A DNA stretch of 9,415 nucleotides, taken from positions 1 through 9,415 of the forward strand of contig JAEYNO010000020.1 of the NCBI GenBank assembly GCA_023412515.1, written 5' to 3'. Positions 1 to 9,201 of this stretch are shown piece after piece (within the stretch, counting starts at the first letter, position 1; every line of letters starts with the position of its first letter). The translations under genes were made by a program, and so were the position numbers. The stretch comes from Actinomycetes bacterium. Its GTDB lineage: Bacteria > Actinomycetota > Actinomycetes > Actinomycetales > Cellulomonadaceae. Below the pieces are notes generated by a model that saw only the letters and a program-made list of their open reading frames with translations, was not told where the DNA came from and did no database searches.

Positions 1-2025
1 GCGCGGCACCGCGCGCACCACGAACCACGCCGTCGCGGCGGGGGACAGGCCCGCCAGCACGTCGGGCGCGACGTCGTCGACGTGCACCTCGACCGCGCCG
101 CCGGGCGCGAGGACCGCGTCCACCTCACCGGTCGCGGTCACCTCGCCGTCCGCGACGACCTGCCACACGAGCCGCGCGTGCGCCGTGCTGGTGAACGCGT
201 ACCGGTTGCGCACGAGCAGCGCGCCGGGCCGGCCGGGCACCGGGCGCACCCCGACGGGCGCGTAGACCGCCGCGAGCTCCACGAGGCCGGGCGAGGGCGT
301 GCGGTCGGGCAGCAGGAGCCCGTCGGCGATGAACGTGCCGTCGTGCAGCTCCTCGCCGAAGTCCCCGCCGTACCCGTGGAACGGCGTGCCGTCGGCCGTG
401 CGGGTCGCGATCCCGTGGTCGATCCACTCCCACACGAACGCGCCCAGGACCCGCGGGTGCGCGTCGACCAGGTCCACGTACTCGGTGAGCCCGCCGGGGC
501 CGTTGCCCATCGCGTGCGCGTACTCGCACAGCACGAACGGCAGCGTGCGCCGCCGGGCGTCGGCCGCCGCGTCGGGCCACGCCGGCTCGTCGCCGCGCCC
601 GATCAGCGCGACCTCCTCGGTCGACGCGTACATGCGCGAGTACACGTCGACGTGCGCGCTGGACCCGTCGCCCTCGTAGTGCACCGGTCGGGTGGGGTCG
701 AGCGCGCGGACGGCGGCGGCCATGGCCGCGACGTTGACGCCCGCGCCGGCCTCGTTGCCGAGCGACCACATCACCACGCTCGCGTGGTGGGCGTCGCGCC
801 GCACCAGGCGCGTCACGCGGTCGACGAGCAGCGGTTCCCACGCGGGGTCGTCGGTGGGGTTGCCGCGCCAGCCGAGCACCTCGAAGCCGTGCGTCTCGAG
901 GTCGTTCTCGTCGATCACGTACAGGCCGTGCTCGTCGCAGAGGTCGAGGAAGTGCGGGTGCGGCGGTGCGTGGCTCGTGCGCACCGCGTTGGCGTGGTGC
1001 CGCTTCATGAGCAGCACGTCCTCGAGCATGGTCGCGCGCGTGACCGCGCGCCCGCGCGTCGGCTCGAACTCGTGCCGGTTGACGCCGTAGAGCTTCACGG
1101 GCGCGCCGTTGACGGTGAGCACGCCGTCCACGATCGCGACCGTGCGGAAGCCCGCGCGCAGCGTGACCGTCTCGCCGCCGGTCGACACGACCACGTCGTA
1201 CAGGCGTGGACGCTCGGCGCTCCACGGCTCGACGACGCCCACGTCGACCGTCGACCCGGCCGCAGCCTCGACGCGCAGCTCGGGGACCCGCACGCGCGCG
1301 TCCGCGCCGCCCTCGACGTCGACGCGCAGCGAGCCCGTGCCGGTCACGTGGTCGTAGTCCGCGCGCAGCGTCACGTGCTCGACGCCGCCCGCGGGGCGGT
1401 GCGCGAGCGTGACGTCACGGAAGATGCCCGAGAGCCACCACTGGTCCTGGTCCTCGACGTACGTGTGCGCCGACCACTGCGTCACGCGGACCGCGAGCAG
1501 GTTGGCCCCGGCGTGCACGGCGTCGGTCACGTCGACCTCGGTGGGCAGACGGGAGCCGTGCGACTGCGCGAGCACGCGACCGTTGACCGCGACCTCGAAC
1601 CACGAGTCGACGCCCTCGAAGCGCAGCACGACCCGCCCGCCCGTGAGCCACGCCGCAGGCACGTCGACGCTGCGGCGGTACTCGCCGGTCGGGTTCTCGT
1701 GGGGCACGCGCGGCGGGTCGACGGGGATCGGGTACAGCACGTTGGTGTACGCCGGGCGGCCGTACGGCCACGCGTCGGGGGCGCCGGCGAGCTGCCAGTG
1801 CCCGGGCACCTCGAGGTCGTCCCAGCCGGGTCCGGCGCCGTCGTCGGCGGGGTCGAGGCCGGTGTCCGCGGTGGGGCTCAGGCGGAAGCGCCACGTGCCG
1901 TCGAGCCGCTGCTCGGGGGCGTCGCTCGCACCGTCGGCCGGGCGGAAGCGCGCGGCCCGCACGCCGCTCGGCGGCGTGAGCGACTCGTGCGTGGGCGTCG
2001 GATCGGGGACGGCGGTGTCCGGCAC
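1..2025 (-). CDS. lacZ: GH2 beta-galactosidase, LacZ type (3' end missing)
   Basis: This enzyme hydrolyses terminal beta-D-galactosides such as lactose. No signal peptide is visible, so it is probably cytoplasmic. The open frame gives 675 residues and is still open at the window edge. LacZ proteins are about 1000 residues, so the C-terminal beta-sandwich (Bgal_small_N) is cut off. Visible in order are the jelly-roll sugar-binding domain (about 37-210, with VPGHWQ at 73-78), an Ig-like domain (about 212-300), the TIM barrel (about 300-590) and part of the next Ig-like domain. The barrel holds YGVNRHEF (313-320), the acid/base Glu425 in SLGNEAG and the nucleophile Glu501 in LCEYAHAMGNG. Their 76-residue spacing equals Glu461/Glu537 of E. 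coli LacZ. GYGGDFGE (551-558) is also LacZ-like. The GTG start at 2025 lies 8 bases after the fadD stop and has only a weak Shine-Dalgarno (GAGCG), so translational coupling is likely. An in-frame GTG 21 codons later is an alternative start. The LacZ family is certain; the natural substrate is not. Confidence 0.95.
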   Translation of the reverse strand, partial: MPDTAVPDPTPTHESLTPPSGVRAARFRPADGASDAPEQRLDGTWRFRLSPTADTGLDPADDGAGPGWDDLEVPGHWQLAGAPDAWPYGRPAYTNVLYPIPVDPPRVPHENPTGEYRRSVDVPAAWLTGGRVVLRFEGVDSWFEVAVNGRVLAQSHGSRLPTEVDVTDAVHAGANLLAVRVTQWSAHTYVEDQDQWWLSGIFRDVTLAHRPAGGVEHVTLRADYDHVTGTGSLRVDVEGGADARVRVPELRVEAAAGSTVDVGVVEPWSAERPRLYDVVVSTGGETVTLRAGFRTVAIVDGVLTVNGAPVKLYGVNRHEFEPTRGRAVTRATMLEDVLLMKRHHANAVRTSHAPPHPHFLDLCDEHGLYVIDENDLETHGFEVLGWRGNPTDDPAWEPLLVDRVTRLVRRDAHHASVVMWSLGNEAGAGVNVAAMAAAVRALDPTRPVHYEGDGSSAHVDVYSRMYASTEEVALIGRGDEPAWPDAAADARRRTLPFVLCEYAHAMGNGPGGLTEYVDLVDAHPRVLGAFVWEWIDHGIATRTADGTPFHGYGGDFGEELHDGTFIADGLLLPDRTPSPGLVELAAVYAPVGVRPVPGRPGALLVRNRYAFTSTAHARLVWQVVADGEVTATGEVDAVLAPGGAVEVHVDDVAPDVLAGLSPAATAWFVVRAVPR

Positions 2026-2033
2026 GACCGCGC

Positions 2034-3854
<1,821 letters not shown>

Positions 3855-3886
3855 GCGCGGAACTCCTGGAGGCGGGGGACGGGACG

Positions 3887-3892
3887 ACCCTA
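3887..3892 (-). promoter_or_regulatory. Possible -10 element for fadD
   Basis: The minus strand reads TAGGGT, which fits the loose actinobacterial TANNNT pattern. It would place a transcript start near 3880, giving a leader of about 25 bases that carries the AGGAG at 3863-3867. No convincing -35 box is visible, because that position falls in the hairpin and the end of the ATPase gene. This is weak evidence, and read-through from the transporter operon is the alternative. Confidence 0.25.
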
Positions 3893-3894
3893 GT

Positions 3895-3909
3895 GCCCGC
3901 GTCGCGGGC
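3895..3909 (-). terminator. Short GC hairpin after the ABC operon
   Basis: A perfect 7-base inverted repeat (gcccgcg / cgcgggc around one central base) begins 12 bases after the ATPase stop codon. It is placed where a terminator of the amino acid transporter operon would be expected. No U-run follows on the minus strand, and the stem would lose a pair or two to form a real loop. Termination may be weak, or may allow read-through into fadD. Confidence 0.4.
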
Positions 3910-3921
3910 CCTGAGAGGACC

Positions 3922-4698
3922 TCACGCCCCCGGGTGCTGGTGCGTGGGGTCGAGCACGCGCTGCAGGAACGCGCGCGTGCGCTCCTCGGTGGGCGCGCCG
4001 ATCACCTGGTCGGCCGGGCCGGACTCGACCACGACGCCGTCGTCCATGAACACGACGCGGTCGCCGACCTCGCGCGCGAACGCCATCTCGTGCGTCACGA
4101 CGAGCATCGTCATGCCGGCGTCGGCCAGGTCGCGCATGACGCCCAGCACGTCGCCGACGAGCTCGGGGTCGAGCGCCGAGGTCGGCTCGTCGAACAGCAT
4201 GAGCATCGGGTCCATCGACAGCGCGCGGGCGATCGCGACGCGCTGCTGCTGGCCGCCCGACAGCTGCGCGGGCATGGCCTGCGCGCGGTCGGCGAGCCCG
4301 ACGCGCTCGAGGTTCGCGAGCGCGACGCGCTCGGCCTCGGCGCGCGAGCGGCGCAGCACGCCGCGCTGCGCGATCGTGCAGTTGTCGAGCACGGTGCGGT
4401 GCGCGAACAGGTTGAACTGCTGGAACACCATGCCGACGTGCGTGCGCACGCGGTCGATGTCGACGTCGGGGTCGGTGACCTCGACGCCGAGCAGGTCGAT
4501 GCGGCCCGACGTCGGCTGCTCGAGCAGGTTGACGCAGCGCAGCAGCGTGGACTTGCCGGAGCCCGACGGGCCGATGACGCACACGACCTCGCCGGCGGCG
4601 ACGTCGAGGTCGATGCCGCGCAGCACCTCGCGCTCGCCGAAGGACTTGCGGAGCCCGGCGACGGAGACGACGGTCGGGGCGGGGGAGGTCGCGCTCAC
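3922..4698 (-). CDS. Polar amino acid ABC transporter, ATP-binding protein
   Basis: This 258-aa ATPase (GlnQ/HisP class) drives import of a polar amino acid with the permease and binding protein encoded just upstream. All nucleotide-binding elements are present: Walker A GPSGSGKST (43-51), Q-loop in VFQQFNLF (91-98), signature LSGGQQQR (146-153), Walker B LMLFDE (166-171, catalytic Glu171), D-loop SALD (174-177) and the switch His203 in VTHEMAF. QFNLF and LSGGQQQRVAIARAL are typical of the amino acid importer subfamily. The GTG start at 4698 overlaps the permease stop in a GTGA junction, and an AAGG lies about a dozen bases upstream, so coupled translation is expected. The frame stays open further upstream through the permease gene, but that part encodes no recognisable protein. 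The exact amino acid carried cannot be deduced from this subunit. Confidence 0.97.
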   Translation of the reverse strand: MSATSPAPTVVSVAGLRKSFGEREVLRGIDLDVAAGEVVCVIGPSGSGKSTLLRCVNLLEQPTSGRIDLLGVEVTDPDVDIDRVRTHVGMVFQQFNLFAHRTVLDNCTIAQRGVLRRSRAEAERVALANLERVGLADRAQAMPAQLSGGQQQRVAIARALSMDPMLMLFDEPTSALDPELVGDVLGVMRDLADAGMTMLVVTHEMAFAREVGDRVVFMDDGVVVESGPADQVIGAPTEERTRAFLQRVLDPTHQHPGA

Positions 4699-5534
4699 TT
4701 GCCGCGTCCCTTCGTCGAGGTCCGGCGCTCGAGCCAGCGCGTGAGCTGGCCCAGCGGCAGGGTGATGAGCAGGTAGCACGCTCCGGCGACGAAGAGCGCG
4801 GTGAGGCCGCCCTGGGCCGTGCTCAACGCGTCCCGGCCGATCTTGGTGAGCTCGTACTCGGTGACCAGCGTGCCGAGCAGGAACACGAGCGACGTGTCCT
4901 TGGTCAGCAGGATGATCTCGTTGGTCATGGGCGGCAGCACGATGCGGAACGCCTGCGGCACGACGACCTGCGCGAGCGTGCGGCCGTGCGACATGCCGAG
5001 CGAGCGCGCCGCCTCGACCTGGCCCCTCGGCACGGCCTCGATGCCGGCACGCAGCGTCTCGGCGATGTAGGCCGACGACACGACCCCCAGCGCGATGGAC
5101 GCCTTCGCGAGCATCGAGGGGATGTTGACGCCGAAAGCGATCGGCACCGCGTACCCGACCGACAGCACGACGAGCAGCGCGGGGATGCCGCGGAAGAACT
5201 CGATGTACGCGGTCGCGATCCAGCGGTAGGGCCCGACGGACGACAGCTTCATGAGCGCGAGCACCGCGCCGAGCGGCAGCCCGACCGCGAACGCGCCGAG
5301 CGTGTACCGCACGGTGTTCCACAGCCCGCGCGGCATGCGGGAGGCGAGGTCCGCCGCGACGGTCGGGTTGAACAGCTGCTCGCCGACCTGCGACCAGTCG
5401 GTGAGGAACGCGACCGCGATCAGCGCGGCGGCGAGCACGAGGTACTGGGCGGCGCGCGTGAGGCGGGCGCGCGTGCGGGGGCTCGTGCGGCGGCGGCCGG
5501 GCGGCATCTGCAGGGTCTGCGGTGCGGTGGTCAT
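4695..5534 (-). CDS. Polar amino acid ABC transporter, permease
   Basis: This 279-aa inner-membrane subunit belongs to the HisM/GlnP class of amino acid importers. A basic, Pro/Arg-rich cytoplasmic N-terminus (about 1-29) precedes the first hydrophobic segment (30-45). Further hydrophobic segments lie around 72-95, 118-137, 145-160, 197-222 and 244-262. The family motif FFRGIPALL (113-121) is present. The cytoplasmic EAA loop that docks the ATPase begins at EAARSLGMS (174-182) and runs to about PQAF (193-196). The ATG at 5534 is preceded by GGAG at 5540-5543 with 5 bases of spacing. Only one permease gene is present, so the membrane part is probably a homodimer. The stop codon overlaps the ATPase start by GTGA. 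The gene is separated from the binding-protein gene by a 67-base gap holding a strong hairpin. Confidence 0.95.
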   Translation of the reverse strand: MTTAPQTLQMPPGRRRTSPRTRARLTRAAQYLVLAAALIAVAFLTDWSQVGEQLFNPTVAADLASRMPRGLWNTVRYTLGAFAVGLPLGAVLALMKLSSVGPYRWIATAYIEFFRGIPALLVVLSVGYAVPIAFGVNIPSMLAKASIALGVVSSAYIAETLRAGIEAVPRGQVEAARSLGMSHGRTLAQVVVPQAFRIVLPPMTNEIILLTKDTSLVFLLGTLVTEYELTKIGRDALSTAQGGLTALFVAGACYLLITLPLGQLTRWLERRTSTKGRGK

Positions 5535-5565
5535 GCGGGCTCCGGTGGGGGCGCGGGGCGGGACG

Positions 5566-5596
5566 GGTGCGGGGCCGGCCGGGCCGGCCCCGCACC
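5566..5596 (-). promoter_or_regulatory. Perfect 15-bp GC hairpin inside the ABC operon
   Basis: The 15-base arms GGTGCGGGGCCGGCC (5566-5580) and GGCCGGCCCCGCACC (5582-5596) are exact reverse complements around one central base. The practical hairpin would be about 13-14 pairs with a 3-5 base loop. It begins 5 bases after the binding-protein stop and ends 31 bases before the permease start. No U-run follows, so it is either a leaky terminator or a 3' stabiliser of the binding-protein mRNA. Either would give more binding protein than permease, as is common in binding-protein-dependent operons. Confidence 0.6.
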
Positions 5597-5601
5597 GGGC
5601 G

Positions 5602-6402
5602 TCACTTGCTGACGGGTGCCGTGCCGACGCGCTCGGTGTAGATCGCGTCGTACGTGCCGTCCTCGTGGATGCGGTCGAGCGTCGCGTTCACGGCGTCGAG
5701 CAGCGCGGTGTTGCCCTTCTTGACGCCGAGGCCGTACTGCTCGCCGGTCGGGAACGTGTTGGCGACCTCGTAGCCCTCGGACGTGTAGGCGCCGAGCACG
5801 GCGATGTCGTTGACGACCGCGTCGACCTGGCCCGTCTCGAGCGCCTTGATCTGCAGGCCGAGGTCCTCGAACTGCACGGTGGTCAGGTCGTTCTCCTGGG
5901 CCCACTTCTCGCCGGTCGTGGCCATCTGCACGGCGATCTTCTTGCCGGCGAGGTCCTCGACGTCCTCGAGGTCCGACCCGGCCGGCACGAGCAGGCCCTG
6001 GTCGGCGTCGAAGTACGGCTCGGAGAAGTCGAACTTCTCCTTGCGCTCGTCGGTGATCGTGATGCCCGAGGCGACGACGTCGCACGCGCCGGTGGTGAGC
6101 GCGGCGCCCGACTGGATCGTGTCGAACGGCGTCGCGACGACCTGCACGTCGACGCCCAGGTCCTTCGCGACCTCGCGGTTGAGGTCGATGTCGAGGCCGA
6201 CGATCTCGCCGCTCGCGTCCTCGAACTCGAAGGGCTCGAACGGCGGGTTCGAGCAGACCGTGAGCACGCCGTCCTTGACGAGCGCGACCTCGGAGCTGCC
6301 GGACGCCTCGTCCGACGGGCTCGAGCCGGTGTCGGACGCGCAGGCGGACAGGGCGAGCAGGGCGGCCGCGGCGAGCGCGCCGGCGGGGAGGGGGAGACGC
6401 AT
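5602..6402 (-). CDS. Polar amino acid ABC transporter, substrate-binding lipoprotein
   Basis: This is a 266-aa solute-binding protein of family 3 (SBP_bac_3, HisJ/GlnH type) that captures an amino acid outside the cell and delivers it to the permease. A lipoprotein signal ends in the lipobox LSAC with lipidated Cys21, followed by a Ser/Asp/Glu-rich linker (22-37). Recognisable elements are SNPPFEPFEF (51-60), ITITDERKEKFDFSEPY (114-130), where Arg120 is expected to hold the ligand carboxylate, GQVDAVVNDI (191-200), where Asp199 is expected near the ligand amino group, and YGLGVKKGN (223-231). The start at 6402 was chosen because AGGAAGGA (6408-6415) sits 5 bases upstream and the signal peptide follows directly. 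An in-frame ATG at 6447 would lie upstream of the predicted transcript start. Two cysteines, Cys50 and Cys107, remain in the mature protein. It heads the operon. The ligand is probably a polar or acidic amino acid, but not more precisely known. Confidence 0.95.
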   Translation of the reverse strand: MRLPLPAGALAAAALLALSACASDTGSSPSDEASGSSEVALVKDGVLTVCSNPPFEPFEFEDASGEIVGLDIDLNREVAKDLGVDVQVVATPFDTIQSGAALTTGACDVVASGITITDERKEKFDFSEPYFDADQGLLVPAGSDLEDVEDLAGKKIAVQMATTGEKWAQENDLTTVQFEDLGLQIKALETGQVDAVVNDIAVLGAYTSEGYEVANTFPTGEQYGLGVKKGNTALLDAVNATLDRIHEDGTYDAIYTERVGTAPVSK

Positions 6403-6407
6403 GGTGG

Positions 6408-6415
6408 TCCTTCCT
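6408..6415 (-). promoter_or_regulatory. Strong ribosome binding site of the binding-protein gene
   Basis: AGGAAGGA on the minus strand, 5 bases before the ATG at 6402, is the strongest Shine-Dalgarno in the window. It decides between this ATG and the in-frame ATG 45 bases upstream, and fits high expression of the binding protein. Confidence 0.8.
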
Positions 6416-6430
6416 GGCGGGGCAGAGCGC

Positions 6431-6442
6431 GCATAACTATAC
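6431..6442. promoter_or_regulatory. Imperfect palindrome over the -10 box, candidate operator
   Basis: The plus strand reads GCATAACTATAC, two half-sites of the form GYATA facing each other across two bases (4 of 5 positions symmetric). It overlaps the predicted -10 box of the amino acid uptake operon, so a bound repressor would block transcription. The half-sites recall the AT-rich palindromes bound by arginine-repressor-like regulators, but this is only a resemblance in one copy. Confidence 0.3.
6436..6441 (-). promoter_or_regulatory. -10 box of the amino acid ABC operon
   Basis: The minus strand reads TATAGT, five of six matches to TATAAT, within an AT-rich island (about 6432-6461) that stands out in a window otherwise almost free of A/T. 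The transcript would start near 6429 and have a leader of about 27 bases carrying the strong Shine-Dalgarno. The hexamer 17 bases further upstream (GCGAAT) is a poor -35 match, so an activator or an alternative sigma factor is possible. Confidence 0.6.
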
Positions 6443-6489
6443 GGCACTCATCATCCCTATTCGCGTCGGGGTCGCCAGGGACCTCCGTC

Positions 6490-6526
6490 CCGTCGGGTGC
6501 GCACCGCCTCGGCACGCACCCGACGG
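6490..6526 (-). terminator. Intrinsic terminator hairpin of valS
   Basis: A perfect 12-bp stem (CCGTCGGGTGCG at 6490-6501, CGCACCCGACGG at 6515-6526) with a 13-base loop begins 6 bases after the valS stop codon. No U-run follows, as is usual for hairpin terminators in high-GC actinobacteria. A second small hairpin (GGGAC/GTCCC, 6478-6491) lies directly behind it. The pair would shield the amino acid transporter promoter from valS read-through. Confidence 0.75.
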
Positions 6527-6532
6527 CGACGG

Positions 6533-9193
6533 TCAGCGCGCGACGGCCTCGCCCAGGCGCGCGTCGCGCGCGACGACGGTCTCGCCCTCGCCGGTCACGA
6601 CCTCGAGCGTCCCGGTCGCGCGGCCCGCGTTGCGGACGTCGTCGATCGCGGCCTCGACACCGGCGCGCAGCGCGGCCGGCACGTCGAGCACCGCGTGCTC
6701 GACGGGCGTGCGCATCGAGACCTTGGCCTCGGACTTCACCTTGCGCAGCGCCGCCAGCGCGGCGCCCGCACCCGCGACGAGACCCGGGTCCGTGTCGCCC
6801 GCCGCGGCGCGCAGGGCGTCGCTCGTCGGCCACGGCGCGCGGTGCACCGTGCCCTCGCGCCACCACGACCAGACCTCCTCGGTCGCGAACGGCAGCACCG
6901 GCGCGAACAGCCGCAGCAGCGTGTCGAGCGCGAGCCCCAGCGCGGCGCGCGCCGAGGCCGTGGCGTCCGTCACGTCCGCCGCCGAGGCCCCCGCGCCGTA
7001 CGCGCGGTCCTTGACGAGCTCGAGGTAGTCGTCGCAGAACGTCCAGAAGAACGTCTCCGACAGCTCGAGCGCGCGCGTGTGGTCGTACGCCTCGAGCGCC
7101 GCGGTCGCCTGGTCCACGACGTCCGCCAGGCCCGCGAGCATCGCGCGGTCCAGCGGCTGCGTCACGAGCGACGGGTCGAGCGACACCGGCTCGTCGGCGG
7201 GGCCGAACGACAGCACGAACTTGCTCGCGTTGAGGATCTTGATGGCCAGTCGGCGGCCGATCTTCATCTGCCCGACCTCGAACGCCGCGTCGGTGCCCAG
7301 GCGCGCGCTCGCCGCCCAGTAGCGCACCGCGTCCGAGCCGTGCTCCTCGAGCAGGCCCATGGGCGTCACGACGTTGCCCTTGGACTTGCTCATCTTCTTG
7401 CGGTCCGGGTCGAGGATCCAGCCGCTGATCGCGGCGTGCGACCAGGGCAGCGACCCGTTCTCGAGGTGCGCGCGCACGACCGTTGAGAACAGCCAGGTGC
7501 GGATGATGTCCTGGCCCTGCGGGCGCAGGTCCATCGGGAACGTGCGGGCGAACAGGTCGGGGTCGTCGAGCCAGCCGCACACGATCTGCGGCGTCAGCGA
7601 CGACGTCGCCCACGTGTCCATGACGTCGGGGTCGGCCACGAACCCGCCGGCCTGCCCGCGCTGCGCCTCGGTGTAGCCCGGGGGCACGTCGCTCGTCGGG
7701 TCGACCGGCAGCGCGGCCTCGTCCGGCACGATCGGCGCGTCGTAGCGCGGCTCGCCCTGCTCGTCGAGCGGGTACCAGACCGGGAACGGCACGCCGAAGA
7801 ACCGCTGCCGCGACACGAGCCAGTCGCCGTTGAGGCCGCCGACCCAGTTGTCGTACCGCACGCGCATGAAGTCCGGGTGGAACGCGAGCTCGCCGCCGCG
7901 CGCGAGCAGCGCGTCGCGCAGCTCCTCGTCACGGCCGCCGTTGCGCAGGTACCACTGGCGGCTCGTGACGATCTCGAGGGGCTTGTCGCCCTTCTCGTAG
8001 AAGTTGGCCTTGCGCTGCGTCGCGACCGGCTCGCCGAGCAGGTCGCCCGACGCGCGCAGCCCGGCGACGACGGCCTCGCGCGCGCTGAACGTCGTCTTGC
8101 CCGCGAGCTCGCCGTACGTCGTGCGGCCCGCCTCCGACGTGATCCAGTCCGGCGTCTCGCGCAGCACGCGGCCGTCACGGCCGACGACCGAGCGCGTCGG
8201 CAGGCGCAGCTCGCGCCACCACTGCACGTCGGTGAGGTCGCCGAACGTGCAGCACATCGCGATGCCGGCACCCTTGTCGGGCTCGGCCGCGGGGTGCGCC
8301 AGCACGGGCACCTCGACGCCGAACAGCGGCGACGTCACGGTCGTGCCGAACAGGTGCTGGTAGCGCTCGTCGTCCGGGTGCGCGATGAGTGCGACGCACG
8401 CGGGCAGCAGCTCGGGGCGCGTCGTCTCGATCACGACGGCCTCGCCGTCCGGGCGGTGGAACGCGACCTTGTGGAACGCTCCGGGGTAGTCGCGCGCCTC
8501 GAGCTCGGCCTGCGCGACCGCGGTCTGGAACGTCACGTCCCACAGGCCCGGCGCCTCGGCCTGGTACGCCTCGCCACGCTCGAGGTTGCGCAGGAACGCG
8601 CGCTGCGAGACCGCGCGGGCCGTCGCACCGATGGTCTGGTAGGTCATCGACCAGTCGACCGACAGGCCGAGGCGGCGCCACAGCGCCTCGAACTGCAGCT
8701 CGTCCTGGGCCGACAGCCGCTCGCACAGCTCGATGAAGTTGCGGCGCGAGACCGGCACCTGGTCGCCCGGCTTGACGGCCTTGCCGTCGGTGCCCTCGTG
8801 CGGCGGCTCGAAGCCCTCGACGTAGGGGAGCGACGGGTCGCAGCGCACGCCGTAGTAGTTCTGCACGCGGCGCTCGGTGGGCAGGCCGTTGTCGTCCCAG
8901 CCCATCGGGTAGAAGACCTCGCGGCCGCGCATGCGCCAGAACCGGGCCACGACGTCGGTGTGCGTGTAGGAGAACACGTGCCCGACGTGCAGCGAGCCCG
9001 ACACCGTGGGCGGCGGCGTGTCGATCGAGTACACCTGCTCGCGCGTCGCCGTGCGGTCGAACGCGTACGTGCCGGCCTCGCTCCACGCGCTCGACCAGCG
9101 GTCCTCGAGACCGTCGACCGTGACCTTGTCCGGTACTTGGCGGGCGTCGCGTGCGGCCGTCGGGACGTCGGGACGGGAGGTCAGGTCGCTCAT
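6533..9193 (-). CDS. valS: Valyl-tRNA synthetase (archaeal-type form)
   Basis: This essential cytoplasmic class I synthetase (886 aa) charges tRNA-Val and edits mischarged threonine. The Rossmann catalytic core shows the HIGH motif as HVGH (69-72) after PPPTVSGSL, and the KMSKS loop exactly as KMSKS (600-604). The inserted editing domain spans roughly 220-400 and contains ETTRPELLPACVAL (256-269). The segment GWDDNGLPTERRVQNYYG (98-115) marks the archaeal-type ValS group. The E. coli type instead has a GTDHAGIATQ-like stretch there and a long C-terminal coiled-coil arm. Here the anticodon-binding helical domain (about 680-800) is followed by a short tail (about 815-886) without such a coiled coil. 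The ATG at 9193 is preferred: homologous sequence starts shortly after it, while the frame upstream is low-complexity and crosses into the divergent gene. GGGAAG (9204-9209) is 10 bases upstream, a loose Shine-Dalgarno. An in-frame GTG at 9199 is an alternative. The gene appears monocistronic. Confidence 0.97.
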   Translation of the reverse strand: MSDLTSRPDVPTAARDARQVPDKVTVDGLEDRWSSAWSEAGTYAFDRTATREQVYSIDTPPPTVSGSLHVGHVFSYTHTDVVARFWRMRGREVFYPMGWDDNGLPTERRVQNYYGVRCDPSLPYVEGFEPPHEGTDGKAVKPGDQVPVSRRNFIELCERLSAQDELQFEALWRRLGLSVDWSMTYQTIGATARAVSQRAFLRNLERGEAYQAEAPGLWDVTFQTAVAQAELEARDYPGAFHKVAFHRPDGEAVVIETTRPELLPACVALIAHPDDERYQHLFGTTVTSPLFGVEVPVLAHPAAEPDKGAGIAMCCTFGDLTDVQWWRELRLPTRSVVGRDGRVLRETPDWITSEAGRTTYGELAGKTTFSAREAVVAGLRASGDLLGEPVATQRKANFYEKGDKPLEIVTSRQWYLRNGGRDEELRDALLARGGELAFHPDFMRVRYDNWVGGLNGDWLVSRQRFFGVPFPVWYPLDEQGEPRYDAPIVPDEAALPVDPTSDVPPGYTEAQRGQAGGFVADPDVMDTWATSSLTPQIVCGWLDDPDLFARTFPMDLRPQGQDIIRTWLFSTVVRAHLENGSLPWSHAAISGWILDPDRKKMSKSKGNVVTPMGLLEEHGSDAVRYWAASARLGTDAAFEVGQMKIGRRLAIKILNASKFVLSFGPADEPVSLDPSLVTQPLDRAMLAGLADVVDQATAALEAYDHTRALELSETFFWTFCDDYLELVKDRAYGAGASAADVTDATASARAALGLALDTLLRLFAPVLPFATEEVWSWWREGTVHRAPWPTSDALRAAAGDTDPGLVAGAGAALAALRKVKSEAKVSMRTPVEHAVLDVPAALRAGVEAAIDDVRNAGRATGTLEVVTGEGETVVARDARLGEAVAR

Positions 9194-9201
9194 GGGCACA
9201 C

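Noticed and set aside
4699..5595. N-terminal 300-residue extension of the ATPase frame through the permease gene
   Set aside because: The extension is Arg/Pro/Ala-rich noise overlapping a convincing permease. The ATPase begins naturally at the GTGA junction.
6403..6447. Earlier in-frame ATG at 6447 for the binding-protein gene
   Set aside because: It would place 15 residues before the lipoprotein signal, lies upstream of the predicted transcript start, and ignores the strong Shine-Dalgarno at 6408-6415.
5883..7613. Minus-strand 576-residue frame spanning the binding-protein and valS genes
   Set aside because: It crosses a terminator, a promoter and two well-supported genes in another frame, and its translation is Arg/Ala-rich without motifs.
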